Counted from the first letter of the stretch, positions 54,132 through 63,999 are shown. The stretch is 64,000 nucleotides of DNA from Bacteriovoracaceae bacterium (GCA_024711325.1 JANJTC010000007.1:1-64000), one strand, 5' to 3'. Program-made: numbers and translations. Notes: generated from the letters alone by a model not told the origin.

Positions 54132-55901
54132 ATGGATAAAAACTGGCTGATTAGAACTAAATCGAACCATATCCTTGGCCCCGTCTCTAAAGAGAAGGTG
54201 CAAGAGCTTTATAAAAATGGCTCGATAAAACCAGATGATGAGGTTTGTTCAGGAAATGGTTACTGGTTTTTCATCAGAGAAGACGAGATGGTAGAACGAT
54301 TTCTTACAGGAAATGAGGTTCAAGGTTTTAATCCCATCAGCGAGGCCAAGGATGTTATCACTCAGGCACCTGAAGTCCAATCAATTGATAGCGATGATAT
54401 AACCCGGGTTGGAGGGCTTAATTTGTCTCTCTTAGCGGGCCAAACAGACAGGATCCCTTCCTCACCTGAAATTCCCATTCCTAAAGAGCGATCTCAGACT
54501 TCTAATCTCAAAGAAACTCCCTCTCCTGAGGTTAAAAAAAAAAATAACTCAGGACTAAAATCTAAAGCTACTCCCAGACCGACAAAGCCTCTAAAAAAAC
54601 AAAATTACCTAAAATATATCGGCATATTGGGATTCCTATTTCTTTTTTTGATGGTCTATTTCAGAAAATCGATAATTCGGACATTCTTCCAGGGAGAAAT
54701 GACTTTCAATCCTATTTCACTCATATTAAATGATAGTTATGCTCAGGAAGTTCTACCAGAGCAAAAAAAAAATCTACTAGAGAGTAGCATTACCCTTGAG
54801 GACATTATTTTCCGGCCTTCGATGGGGCTGGACGGTTTCAAGGTGATCAGTTTCCTTAATATCGATGAAATCAATTGTTCTGATTTAAATAATGAAATAT
54901 TCCAATTAGGTGTCATTCTTCATCCTCCTGAACTTGTGAATGAAAAATTTCTCATTAAGCTCCGTGATTGCTTTCTAAAGCTCGAGGAGAGTCATCCTGT
55001 AAAGAAGTGGATGAAATGGATGTCAAAAAGTGAACCGTTAAATAAGAAAGAACTGAAGATACAGAGTAAGTTGACTGAAATTATTAATTCCCAGTTTAAT
55101 CTGATCACAGACTTAAAGGTAAGAAATGAGATTGTTAAAATTCTTCATGAAGTACCTGAAAACACTTTAAGCGAGAAAGTTCTCAAATCTTACCTCTATC
55201 TGATGATTGGCAATATCGCCCGTTCCGATAATATTTTAAGAGAATTCATAAATACCACTCCATTTGAAAATTGGAAGAAATCAAAGGTGTCCGGGAGTTT
55301 CTATCATAAATTAAGCAGCAGTTTAATGACTCAGTTGTTTACCAAACTTTCCCAGCATCCGGCCGATCGTCGTTCTTTTGAACTTTTTTGTTTGTATCTA
55401 CAAAATTATTATAATGATGAATCCTTGCTTGGAATCGCTGGAAATATCGATACCAGTGCCGTCGAAGCTGCCTTGGATTTAAAATATACAGAAGTTCTAG
55501 CACCCTCATTGGTTCAGTTTATTAGACTGTCCAGAATGGGTGAAAATCATCGAATGAAGCTTCTTAGAGACTTCGAAAAGCTACCTCCATCAGAGCAGGC
55601 CTATTGGATATGGCCGTTTATGAACATTGGCCCCCTCGTTTCAGATGCTCTAAATCCAGAACTTTTGAGATTAGAAAAAGAAGATGAACTTTGGTTTATT
55701 TATTTACTGGATAATGAAAAACTTGCAGATTTTTTCTCAAAAAAACACGGCAAAAGCTTTTTACCCAGTCGCAGACCTTATCTCAAGGCCAATCTGGAGA
55801 ATCCTCAAGTATTTATGCTTAGCTTATACAAGCTCATAGAGTTGGGTGATATTAATAAAGATCTGGTGCAAAAAACGACTGAATACATTACTCATGACTG
55901 A
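54132..55901 (+). CDS. GYF_2-domain membrane protein, unknown
   Basis: A 589-residue protein. Residues 3-60 form a GYF_2 domain (WLIRTKSNHILGPVSKEKVQELYKNGSIKPDDEV with a closing YWFF). A Ser/Pro/Lys linker precedes one helix (about 163-181) and a large periplasmic alpha-helical, TPR-like part. It starts 2 bases after mlaD and overlaps the methyltransferase gene by 8. A scaffold or Mla accessory role is inferred. Confidence 0.72.
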   Translation: MDKNWLIRTKSNHILGPVSKEKVQELYKNGSIKPDDEVCSGNGYWFFIREDEMVERFLTGNEVQGFNPISEAKDVITQAPEVQSIDSDDITRVGGLNLSLLAGQTDRIPSSPEIPIPKERSQTSNLKETPSPEVKKKNNSGLKSKATPRPTKPLKKQNYLKYIGILGFLFLFLMVYFRKSIIRTFFQGEMTFNPISLILNDSYAQEVLPEQKKNLLESSITLEDIIFRPSMGLDGFKVISFLNIDEINCSDLNNEIFQLGVILHPPELVNEKFLIKLRDCFLKLEESHPVKKWMKWMSKSEPLNKKELKIQSKLTEIINSQFNLITDLKVRNEIVKILHEVPENTLSEKVLKSYLYLMIGNIARSDNILREFINTTPFENWKKSKVSGSFYHKLSSSLMTQLFTKLSQHPADRRSFELFCLYLQNYYNDESLLGIAGNIDTSAVEAALDLKYTEVLAPSLVQFIRLSRMGENHRMKLLRDFEKLPPSEQAYWIWPFMNIGPLVSDALNPELLRLEKEDELWFIYLLDNEKLADFFSKKHGKSFLPSRRPYLKANLENPQVFMLSLYKLIELGDINKDLVQKTTEYITHD

Positions 55902-56472
55902 TTACTCACAACCAGACTTCTACCGCTTTAATGAGGATTCTTTAAAGCTGGTGAGGTGGGTATCGATGAAAGTCTCAAAAGCTTCTCAGCTGCTTGATTT
56001 AGGAGCAGGCTGCGGAATTATAGGGATTGAACTGGCCAATCTTTTAAGACCGGAAAAACTGAATCTTCTGGAGGTGCAAACGGAGTTTGTTCCTCATATT
56101 CAAAAAAATATAAAAACTCAACTAAAGCATCAGATACCAGTTGAGGTCGTGAACGATTCATTTGGGAAATGGTCTCCTGAAAAGAAGTTCGATTTGATTA
56201 CCTGTAATCCCCCTTATTTTTTGCCAGGAAGAGGGGAGCCTTATAAAGATGGGCGAAGAGAGCTCGCACGATCTTTTGTTCTGGATAACTGGAAGATTTT
56301 TTTTGATGCCATTGATAAAGCGATGACAGATAGTGGGCAGGCCTTTTTAGTGATTAAGGACGATAGAGTTGTTTTAGATACGATAAAAAAAAACAATCTA
56401 CTATTTGATTTACAGGTCTTTAAAGAAGGTAATCTCATCTTTTTAGAATTATCGAGACTGTATAAAAATTGA
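55894..56472 (+). CDS. tRNA1(Val) (adenine-N6)-methyltransferase-like protein
   Basis: A 192-residue SAM methyltransferase. LLDLGAGCGIIGI binds SAM and CNPPYF is the N6-adenine catalytic motif seen in TrmN6/YfiC. The conserved GRGEPYKDGRRELAR tail of the motif is present. Start at 55894 overlaps the upstream stop by 8 bases. Its 3' end overlaps the convergent DciA-like gene by 24 bases. Confidence 0.85.
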   Translation: MTDYSQPDFYRFNEDSLKLVRWVSMKVSKASQLLDLGAGCGIIGIELANLLRPEKLNLLEVQTEFVPHIQKNIKTQLKHQIPVEVVNDSFGKWSPEKKFDLITCNPPYFLPGRGEPYKDGRRELARSFVLDNWKIFFDAIDKAMTDSGQAFLVIKDDRVVLDTIKKNNLLFDLQVFKEGNLIFLELSRLYKN

Positions 56473-56952
56473 AGTGAGTATTTCTTTTAACTCCGGATCC
56501 GCGACATCTCCAAAAAGCCTATCTGCTTCCATTTTCAAAATTTTGTATTGCGGAGACTGAGGATGTAACTTAGGGGGAACAGGATTTTTAGATTCCTGAA
56601 TTTTTACTTCATTGAAAAAATTTTCTTGGGTTTGAAAAACCAGTTTCTTTATTACAGCCTTGAGTTCTGGAAATATCTTAAAAATCTGAACTTTTATTTC
56701 TTCAGCTAAGAACGATAGTTGATGAGAATAACTAGCGTGTTTGGCCATGACAAAAAGTGATCCATTTTTGATTTTAAGGGGAGATGTCACAGGCGAGAGT
56801 TTGGGACCTACAATATCCGGCCATTTTTTAATTAATTGGAGGAAATCGAAGGTCTGGTAAAAAGAGTGAAGATTTTCGCGCTTAAGGTCATGAGAGTCAT
56901 ACCTCTCCAAATCTTTGTAATTTAAGCCTTTAAAATCGATTTTTTTGAACAT
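56449..56952 (-). CDS. DUF721 / DciA-like protein
   Basis: A 167-residue protein with the DUF721 segment (WPDIVGPKLSPVTSPLKIKNGSLFVMAKHASYSHQLSF...EIKVQIFKIFP). DciA proteins load the replicative helicase in most bacteria. Convergent with the methyltransferase and divergent from lptE. No zinc or P-loop is seen. Confidence 0.8.
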   Translation of the reverse strand: MFKKIDFKGLNYKDLERYDSHDLKRENLHSFYQTFDFLQLIKKWPDIVGPKLSPVTSPLKIKNGSLFVMAKHASYSHQLSFLAEEIKVQIFKIFPELKAVIKKLVFQTQENFFNEVKIQESKNPVPPKLHPQSPQYKILKMEADRLFGDVADPELKEILTSIFIQSR

Positions 56953-57005
56953 GATTTATACTCAGTAACCTAGCTCTTCCCTCTTGTCCATGATATAGAA
57001 TTATC

Positions 57006-57650
57006 ATGCTTAGGTTAACTCTTTTATTATTAATTACTGCTTGCAGCGGCTACCGCTTCTCCCAGCAGGATAATCCATTATCTCAATATGGAATTCAGAG
57101 TCTTTCCGTACCCATGTTTTATAATTATTCCAATGTAACTGAAGTCCATGCGGATTTTACCCGTGAAACTTACCGCTTGTTAACTGGATTTAGTGGTCTG
57201 AAGCTAATTAACGGTTATAAGAAAAATGCCGATGCTGTCTTAATTGGAATTATCAAATCTCCAGAAAAAGTTGCTGAAACGATCCGTCCGTCAAATCTTA
57301 GAGTTGCCCAGGAAAAGGCCAGGGAGGCGATTGGATCTCAAAGAGAAAATTTCTATGTTCCGGGTACTTCTGATGTTCAATTATATCTTCAGGTTATTGT
57401 TATCAAAAAACCTACTGAAGAAGAGTTAGCGCTTTTAAAGTCAGGAATTGGTGATCAGATTAAATCCACTTCTAAAATTATTTTCAATGAGCTCATTCCA
57501 CTGCGCATTCAATACACCCGTGAAATCCTGGATGGAGCAGGTGTGCAAGTAAACTCCACTCAAAATATCGGGGTTCAAAGAAAGATTCTGAAGAATCTGT
57601 CAGAAAGAGCGGCAAATTCCATCAGGGATATGATCTTGTATGCATTCTAA
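57006..57650 (+). CDS. lptE: LPS-assembly lipoprotein LptE-like
   Basis: A 214-residue lipoprotein with lipobox ITAC (Cys13) followed by SGYRFS, the LptE motif, then YGIQSLSVPMFYNYSN and conserved strands. LptE plugs the LptD barrel that inserts LPS in the outer membrane. It overlaps holA by 11 bases, the order found in enterobacteria (lptE-holA), which supports both names. Confidence 0.86.
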   Translation: MLRLTLLLLITACSGYRFSQQDNPLSQYGIQSLSVPMFYNYSNVTEVHADFTRETYRLLTGFSGLKLINGYKKNADAVLIGIIKSPEKVAETIRPSNLRVAQEKAREAIGSQRENFYVPGTSDVQLYLQVIVIKKPTEEELALLKSGIGDQIKSTSKIIFNELIPLRIQYTREILDGAGVQVNSTQNIGVQRKILKNLSERAANSIRDMILYAF

Positions 57651-58584
57651 ATGGCAGATCTGGGATTTTTTTTCTTCTTATAATCGGGATACCTTAAAGT
57701 CCTATGAAGGAATACTGGCCCTAAATACCTTTGATCCTATTTGTCTTAAATTAGTGAAAGACTTTCTTACTCGGGGTATGACTGATCAAATTCTTCATTA
57801 CAAGATGGCCTCAGAAGTGACCAAAACGTGGATTGAGGAAGAGTTTCAGACACTAAGCTTATTCGGTAATACTGAAAGCTTTTTTATTCATCAGGCCCAT
57901 GATCTTCCTGCTGACATCCTGGAGATATTCTCGAAACTCGAAGTGAGTGGGAGATTCATCCTTTTAAGTTTTGAGAATGAGCTTACTCCGTGGAAGAAGC
58001 TGGTTAAAGAAGGCAAAATTGCTACATTGGTTATTGAGTCACCACGCTTTTGGGAACTCAATAAGCTTTTGGATTTTGTTTGTGCCCATTTACGATTACC
58101 TTTAAGTTACGATTCAAAAACATGGATACTCGATGCTCTTGATAATAACTTAGGGTCTTTCTATAATGCTTGTTGTTTGATCAAACTTAATCATCCAGAA
58201 GCTAGAGAAGTGACCCTCTCCAACGTTAAAGAACTCCTGACCCTGGAAAAATTAGATCAGTTTCAATTGGCCTCACTCGTTGCACGAAAAAAACATAAAG
58301 AGTTCTTTGAGAAGCTTGTGGCCTTACAGGGGGACTTTGAAAAAATGCGTGGTTTTTTCAATTTCATGCAATCACATTTAATTAAGATGGCCGATACTTC
58401 CTACCTTTCTAAAAAACCACGGCTCACTCAGTATGATAAAGATCTTCAAAGTACCTCAAAGCTGTGGAAAACTTCTGAATTAGTCATTGAAATTGAGAAA
58501 TTTAACCATTGGGAGCTTCTGTGTAAGCGGAAGGACTCTCATCTTTGGCATGAGATTAAAGAGGCCCATTTAAGATCCCTCTAG
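57640..58584 (+). CDS. holA: DNA polymerase III delta subunit-like protein
   Basis: A 314-residue protein called from lptE-holA synteny and from delta-like features: SLFGNTESFFI near 70, FILLSFENELTPWKKL in the second domain and a helical C-terminal part. No P-loop, as expected for delta, which opens the sliding clamp. Sequence divergence is high. Confidence 0.75.
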   Translation: MHSKWQIWDFFSSYNRDTLKSYEGILALNTFDPICLKLVKDFLTRGMTDQILHYKMASEVTKTWIEEEFQTLSLFGNTESFFIHQAHDLPADILEIFSKLEVSGRFILLSFENELTPWKKLVKEGKIATLVIESPRFWELNKLLDFVCAHLRLPLSYDSKTWILDALDNNLGSFYNACCLIKLNHPEAREVTLSNVKELLTLEKLDQFQLASLVARKKHKEFFEKLVALQGDFEKMRGFFNFMQSHLIKMADTSYLSKKPRLTQYDKDLQSTSKLWKTSELVIEIEKFNHWELLCKRKDSHLWHEIKEAHLRSL

Positions 58585-58604
58585 TGAAATAATGCCCTGG
58601 CACT

Positions 58605-58631
58605 GTCTAAGATTTAGACGGCCCGTCTAAA
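58605..58631. promoter_or_regulatory. Triple GTCTAA array with 19-base palindrome
   Basis: TTTAGACG (58613-58620), GCC, CGTCTAAA (58624-58631) form a perfect 8-bp dyad, and a further GTCTAA half-site at 58605-58610 pairs alternatively with TTAGAC. It lies 100 bases before the first BPI-like gene and has no U-run, so an operator is more likely than a terminator. Confidence 0.5.
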
Positions 58632-58730
58632 CTTCAGTCACTCTCTCCCACAACATCACGGATTCCCATCATACCCATTTGGCCCTCACTTTGCAGGTTT
58701 ACTACAAAACCTAATTATTGAGGAGTTCCC

Positions 58731-60527
58731 ATGAACGCATGGAGACTGGTTCTAGTCCTTTCATTTATCTCTGGTCATTTATTTGCTCAGGAGCAACTTG
58801 CTCTTAGGCTTAATGAACAGGGTATGATGAAGATTCTTCGTATGGCGGTTCAGTACAATACGGCAACGAAAGAAAGTCGAACTATTGTCATTCCTCAAAA
58901 CATTTATAAATTTTCGATTCCTAAATCCCAGATCCTTTCTAATCCTATTATTCCTGTCGTAAATGAAATCAGCGACCTGAATCTGAATAAGGATCTAAGT
59001 TTTTATCTAAATACCTCAGATATAAAAGTTAGTGGGGACGTGGATCAGAAAAGCCTGAAAATGGCCATTTCAAACTCAAGTGATAATGGTTTTGATTTAA
59101 GTTTAAGTATTGATATTCCTCAAGTCGTTATGGATGCTTCTCGCCTTGCCTTGTGTGAAGACAAGGATAGATATTCAAAAAAGTGCGGACAGGGACTTCA
59201 AGCTTCTTTATCTCAATTAAAAATAAAAACAGTTGGAAGGCCAATTACAGTAAAAGCAGTATTGCGACTGCGTACTGATGGAAATGTTGCCCGAGTAACA
59301 GTGCGATCGGTAGAAACTAATCTGGAAGGAAAAAATGCTCCCAATCTTGATATTAATTTCAAATCTGTAGATGTTCCAAGAATCGCCATTGTTATCAATG
59401 GGCAAGAAACTGAACTTGATACTTCTCGACTGAAAAATGAAATTCTAAAATATAAAACGTTCCTTTCCAAAAAACTCTTGAGTTTTGTCGCTGATTTTGT
59501 TGCTGGTGATTTGGTTGAAATGCTTAACGTGTATTTAGTTAATACAGAAGTTGCAACCTCTTATCAAATCTATCGTAAAGATGTTCCTGTTAAGTTTGAT
59601 GAGTTCTTGAGTTTCCCTAGACCAATGCCAGAGGGTTACATACGTTCTGCATTATCTGAACTTGAAAAAAGAAATAATCCTATAAATACCATGATGGCCC
59701 AGATTTCTGAGGTGATCAGAAGTGCTCAGGTTGAAATCGCACTTAAAAAAATCTCGACGCCGGAAAACAAGGATGTAGAACTTGCGGGACTTGTTAATCT
59801 GGTATTGAACGGACGTGGTCTTAACGTAAGAAATACTCTTGGAAATTCTTTTCGACCACTTCCGAGGCTTGATCTGACCTCACAACGAAACAATGACATT
59901 AATCTTGCGATTTCTGAGCCTGTTATAAACGGAGCTCTCGATCTGGTAAATTCTACTGGTCTCTTTCAGGAAGTTCTGGAAGCTGCGGCTCCAGTACCTG
60001 GGGTTTCTATCAGAAGTGTAAAGATGCACTTCAATGGAAATAAAAGCTTAGTTGCCGTGGTTAATGCTCAAGTGGATCTTAAAAAGCTTCACTCTGATGG
60101 CATTGCTTCATGGTTCAAAAATAATATAGCCGTCTTTCTTGAGAGAAATAATAACAATTCAGTGATTTATTTCCCGATTGAAGTTGAAGTCATTCCTCAC
60201 TTTAAATCCCTGCCTACTGGCGGAACAGGTGTCGACCTTAGAGTGCTGTCACCTTTTAACTATGCCGAACTGCCTAATCGTTACAACTATCCGACCAATG
60301 TCCCTAAGATGAGCGAAATTGTAAAGGCCGGTGTCATGGATGAATTAAGAGGGTCGCTTGAGCCTCACACCAACAGAACCTACAGCGTTGATCTCTCTAA
60401 GTTTTTAAATCAGGCAGGAGTAGAGTTCCTACCGAAATCAATTTCAATAAATCAATCAGCTTACCTGCTACTGAATATGGATTTAGTCGATATCAAGTTT
60501 AACAGCAAAAACCCAAATAAAAGATAA
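58731..60527 (+). CDS. Secreted BPI/TULIP-like protein 1
   Basis: A 598-residue exported protein with signal peptide ending HLFA. Two similar halves can be seen. The first has FYLNTSDIKVSGDV, GFDLSLSIDIPQVVM, and a long closing helix; the second has NDINLAISEPVINGALDLV (388-406) and VEFLPKSISINQSAYLLLNMDLV at the C-terminus. Strand order and spacing resemble BPI/LBP lipid-binding proteins (TULIP superfamily). This is a structural guess from patterns; no direct homology test was made. GAGGAG precedes the ATG. Followed 9 bases later by a second copy of the type. Confidence 0.6.
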   Translation: MNAWRLVLVLSFISGHLFAQEQLALRLNEQGMMKILRMAVQYNTATKESRTIVIPQNIYKFSIPKSQILSNPIIPVVNEISDLNLNKDLSFYLNTSDIKVSGDVDQKSLKMAISNSSDNGFDLSLSIDIPQVVMDASRLALCEDKDRYSKKCGQGLQASLSQLKIKTVGRPITVKAVLRLRTDGNVARVTVRSVETNLEGKNAPNLDINFKSVDVPRIAIVINGQETELDTSRLKNEILKYKTFLSKKLLSFVADFVAGDLVEMLNVYLVNTEVATSYQIYRKDVPVKFDEFLSFPRPMPEGYIRSALSELEKRNNPINTMMAQISEVIRSAQVEIALKKISTPENKDVELAGLVNLVLNGRGLNVRNTLGNSFRPLPRLDLTSQRNNDINLAISEPVINGALDLVNSTGLFQEVLEAAAPVPGVSIRSVKMHFNGNKSLVAVVNAQVDLKKLHSDGIASWFKNNIAVFLERNNNNSVIYFPIEVEVIPHFKSLPTGGTGVDLRVLSPFNYAELPNRYNYPTNVPKMSEIVKAGVMDELRGSLEPHTNRTYSVDLSKFLNQAGVEFLPKSISINQSAYLLLNMDLVDIKFNSKNPNKR

Positions 60528-60536
60528 GGCACAAGT

Positions 60537-62216
60537 ATGAAAAATTGGACAGGATTTATTCTGGCTTTAACTCTTATCTCGGGCCATGTAAGCGCAGAGG
60601 CTTTTAAATCGCCCGACATCATCATTGATTCCAAACTGGATTATGATTGGTCAGGCGTGCTGATTTCAAAATTCAGGACGATGCTTAAAAATAATAATAT
60701 GAATGATCCTTTTAACGGGAAAATTGCAGAACCAATTCTCATTAATGAATCCAGAATTGGAGATTACCTTCCAGCTAGCTCAAAAACATTCATGCAGAGC
60801 TTTGGAAATGCCGTTGGCCTGCAAATGATTAAGTCAGAAACAAAAGTCTGGATGCATGGACTTTCTTATGATGTAAAAGGTTTTAAAACTAATCTCAAAG
60901 CAAGTCAGGCAGTCTCCGATGGTCTGGTTATGGGAACTGAGTTTTCTGCCTCAGAAGTAGGGCTTAAAGCAGATAAGATTTCCTTAACGTTAGTCATTCC
61001 AGGGAAAAATCTTAATGCCTCTCCTATCTTTAAAGTGGATATTATTAATCCTGTTATTCGGGCATCTGAAGAAAATCTTATTAAATTTTTCACACAGATT
61101 AAAATTCAGGATAATAAGGAATTTTTCAAGCTGCAAATTCAGAAGGCGAACTTTGATCAGATGGCACAGGGACTTCTTAGTCGTCCTCAGGATATCCATT
61201 TGGATTATGAACGAATTATCATTCCGGAAGTTAGTTTGAAAATTGGAAATAAAACGGTTAATTTTTCTCCTTCTAAAATTGAGAAACTTATTCGTGATAA
61301 TCAACCGGCAATCAAAGGGCTCCTCTTGGCCCAAGCCGCAGACATTCTTCAATCAAACACTACAGAAGCTGCTTTTAAAGTACTCGAACAAGTTAAAATT
61401 AATAAGGAACATTGGCTGAATACAGATTCTATTCAAAGCCAAATTATGATTTCACGTTTCAGTACCACTGCTTCCGGAGATAACATTGAAATAAATTTGC
61501 CGGGAGATTTTTGTACGAGTGAAAAGTTTAATCAGTTAAAGAAACAGTGTATCCACAGTAAGGTTACTCAAACATCTGAAACACGCTTAAATTCGAAACT
61601 TCATAAAGATTCTGTCTTTGTTATGAAAGATCTGATGGACCGTGGGGAAGCAAATATTGTTGCTAGCATATCTGAGGACTATTTAAACAAACTTCTGGTT
61701 GCTACATATGATGCCGGTCTTTGGAAGACTGCCTTGGATGAGGCAGGAGTTGATCTAGGCCCGAATAAAGTCATCATGCGTATGGATAAAAGAGGGGATT
61801 CGGGAACTCTGATTATGGACGTTATTTATAAACCAACTAAAATGGAAAAACTGATAACGGGCTCTAAAGTTATTCGTTTCCCATTAGTCCTGGATATTGC
61901 AGTAAGAGTTGAAAAAGTTGCTGATGAACCAGTTATTATCGTACGCCTTAATGATGTTGATACTTCCGATGAAACCTTGATCTATGGGCGTCCTGATGAG
62001 AACCTCATTAGTACTGTTCAGGACATCCCTCGGTTTAGAAATAAGGTCGCAAACACTATTCGTGAAAAGCTGGCAGCACTAAGCAATAAAGATTTGATTG
62101 AGCTTCGTTATCCTGAATTAAAAGGACTTGGTTTGGACAAGGTTGATTTCTTGTCGGATGGAAATGGCAGAATGAACGCCATTATGCGCCTGGAAGATCT
62201 TCTGGCCGAGGATTAG
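60537..62216 (+). CDS. Secreted BPI/TULIP-like protein 2
   Basis: A 559-residue exported protein; its signal peptide core LISGHVSA echoes the upstream protein's FISGHLFA. It shares the module EANIVASISEDYLNKLLVA (371-389) with protein 1's second half and ends with similar strands. The pair form an operon with a 9-base gap. Lipid or LPS binding is inferred. The 3' end overlaps the methyltransferase gene by 4 bases. Confidence 0.58.
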   Translation: MKNWTGFILALTLISGHVSAEAFKSPDIIIDSKLDYDWSGVLISKFRTMLKNNNMNDPFNGKIAEPILINESRIGDYLPASSKTFMQSFGNAVGLQMIKSETKVWMHGLSYDVKGFKTNLKASQAVSDGLVMGTEFSASEVGLKADKISLTLVIPGKNLNASPIFKVDIINPVIRASEENLIKFFTQIKIQDNKEFFKLQIQKANFDQMAQGLLSRPQDIHLDYERIIIPEVSLKIGNKTVNFSPSKIEKLIRDNQPAIKGLLLAQAADILQSNTTEAAFKVLEQVKINKEHWLNTDSIQSQIMISRFSTTASGDNIEINLPGDFCTSEKFNQLKKQCIHSKVTQTSETRLNSKLHKDSVFVMKDLMDRGEANIVASISEDYLNKLLVATYDAGLWKTALDEAGVDLGPNKVIMRMDKRGDSGTLIMDVIYKPTKMEKLITGSKVIRFPLVLDIAVRVEKVADEPVIIVRLNDVDTSDETLIYGRPDENLISTVQDIPRFRNKVANTIREKLAALSNKDLIELRYPELKGLGLDKVDFLSDGNGRMNAIMRLEDLLAED

Positions 62217-63040
62217 TAATAAACCTGGGCCTTGGCCTGCATGAATGAATACATAAAAACAGCATTGGGGTCGTTAGCAACACGACCCAATTCTTCTTTC
62301 GCTTTATCCACAACTTCCTGCTCGACGTACTTATCTTCGACTAATTTATCAGAAGCTGAAAGTAACAGGTCCGTCCAGAAATGAATCGCTTGTTTTCTTA
62401 GGGCCGGTTGGCGGTTATCAAAGTGCCAGGTTTTAACTTCTGTTTTAACCTGATGATATCCAACCTGGGTTAGTAAGTTGCCTAATTTGGCACCAATGAA
62501 GGGATCCCCAGCATGATCGTATTGATAATCATTAAAGGCCATCCAATACTTCCAGACATTAGGTGAATAAGGGTCAAGGAAGAAAGATGAATTCATTACT
62601 TCAGTAACAACAATTTCTGAACCAGGCCTCAGAACCCGGCGGACTTCGCTCAGGACTTGGGCCGGATTTGGTACATGTTCGAGGATCCAGCACAGATAAG
62701 CACCATCAAAACTCTGTGGTTCAAAAGTCAAATTATCGGCACTCATTTTATGAAATTCATAACGGTTGGCCGTACTTGGAAATGAACCAAGATATTTTCG
62801 GGCAGCTTCAACTTGTTTTTCGTTAAGATCTATCCCTGTGACATGAACTTTTGGGAAACGACGAAGAATGATTTCAGTCTGCGCTCCGACACCTGATCCG
62901 ACTTCCAGAATTTTCTTAGCATTTGAGAAATTTATGTTTTGAAAGATAGTAAACTCAGCAAATTCCGCTTGAGTCCGGAGCCTGGCCTGCTCAGTATCAG
63001 AAAATCCATGGAGATATGGAAATTCAGATGCTTTCTTCAT
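62213..63040 (-). CDS. Class I SAM-dependent methyltransferase
   Basis: A 275-residue methyltransferase with LEVGSGVGAQT, GIDLNEKQVEAA and the Methyltransf_11 pattern EHVPNPAQVLSEVRRVLRPG. It overlaps the oxidase gene upstream by 4 bases, so they are co-translated. Substrate unknown; a quinone, porphyrin-related or lipid target is possible from context. Confidence 0.85.
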   Translation of the reverse strand: MKKASEFPYLHGFSDTEQARLRTQAEFAEFTIFQNINFSNAKKILEVGSGVGAQTEIILRRFPKVHVTGIDLNEKQVEAARKYLGSFPSTANRYEFHKMSADNLTFEPQSFDGAYLCWILEHVPNPAQVLSEVRRVLRPGSEIVVTEVMNSSFFLDPYSPNVWKYWMAFNDYQYDHAGDPFIGAKLGNLLTQVGYHQVKTEVKTWHFDNRQPALRKQAIHFWTDLLLSASDKLVEDKYVEQEVVDKAKEELGRVANDPNAVFMYSFMQAKAQVYY

Positions 63041-63999
63041 TTTGTCTCCGTGTAATCTAATGGGTTATTGGCAAAAATTTTCGCTGCAGAGATCATCTCT
63101 CTAAGAGAAATCCCCGCCACATAATTTCCAAAGATCGCAAAGTTTTCTTCTTTCTTCGCCAACTGGTGGAGTTTCTTAATACTTAAGTACCTCTGCATAT
63201 CATAAACGGGTAAAGCTTTATCCCAATATGTATTCTCTATGTGTTCGATATCTTCCGGGATAAACTCTCGATAAAGAGATTTGATATCCGCTTTAATCTC
63301 TTCATTCGTACACTTCTTGCGCGAAATGAAAGTGTAAGAGTAAACATTTTCATTGTTTTCAGGAAAGATTGCTTTGTTATTGATGACACCCATGGAATTC
63401 AGCCCACTTTCCAGCGGAATCAATACTCCAAAAGATCTCTGTATCGATTTTATTTCCCGTTTCATGAATACAGTCACACTGGTGAGCTGTTGATACTTGA
63501 TTCTGCTTAATTCAAGACTAAACTCCGGTCGGATTTCCCGGGTCAATTCTGAAGCTGTTATAGCATCGGTACAAAGAATGGTATTACCCTTGATACGGAA
63601 ATTTTCTTTATAGTTAAGTTTAATATCCTGCTTTAATACATCGGCCAGACGATTAATGAAGGTTTGCATACCTCCCTCAAAGCTAACTGAACCAGATACT
63701 TCTAAGCGGGGTTTAGCTTTTTGTCTTTTTATAACGAGTTTTACGAAATCCCAATACGAGTTGAATTGAGCAACTTGGGAGAGATCATGGAAAACGGATT
63801 TAAAGTGCAGGTTTTCTGCAGGAGTAGCATAAATGCCTCCCAATACAGGGGAAAGGAATTTTTGAATATTCTCTTCACCAATAAGTGGGCGAAAAAAATC
63901 TGCCACAGTTAAGCCATCGCCGACTAAAGGTGGCTTTTTATGCCCATTAACTGCCAGCTTAGATATAAACTTTAATTGCAAAGGACGTTTCAACTTACC
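63037..63999 (-). CDS. HemY-like protoporphyrinogen oxidase / flavin amine oxidase (N-terminus outside window)
   Basis: The frame stays open to the window edge; the TTG at 63993 is not a believable start. The 319 residues seen include DGLTVADFFRPLIGEENIQKFLSPVLGGIYATPAENL, SVSFEGGMQTFINRLADVL and the closing FAD segment GNYVAGISLREMISAA, a pattern of HemY/PPOX-type oxidases. The FAD-binding N-terminus is missing. It could instead be a related carotenoid or amine oxidase. Coupled by ATGA to the methyltransferase. Confidence 0.75.
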   Translation of the reverse strand, partial: GKLKRPLQLKFISKLAVNGHKKPPLVGDGLTVADFFRPLIGEENIQKFLSPVLGGIYATPAENLHFKSVFHDLSQVAQFNSYWDFVKLVIKRQKAKPRLEVSGSVSFEGGMQTFINRLADVLKQDIKLNYKENFRIKGNTILCTDAITASELTREIRPEFSLELSRIKYQQLTSVTVFMKREIKSIQRSFGVLIPLESGLNSMGVINNKAIFPENNENVYSYTFISRKKCTNEEIKADIKSLYREFIPEDIEHIENTYWDKALPVYDMQRYLSIKKLHQLAKKEENFAIFGNYVAGISLREMISAAKIFANNPLDYTETK

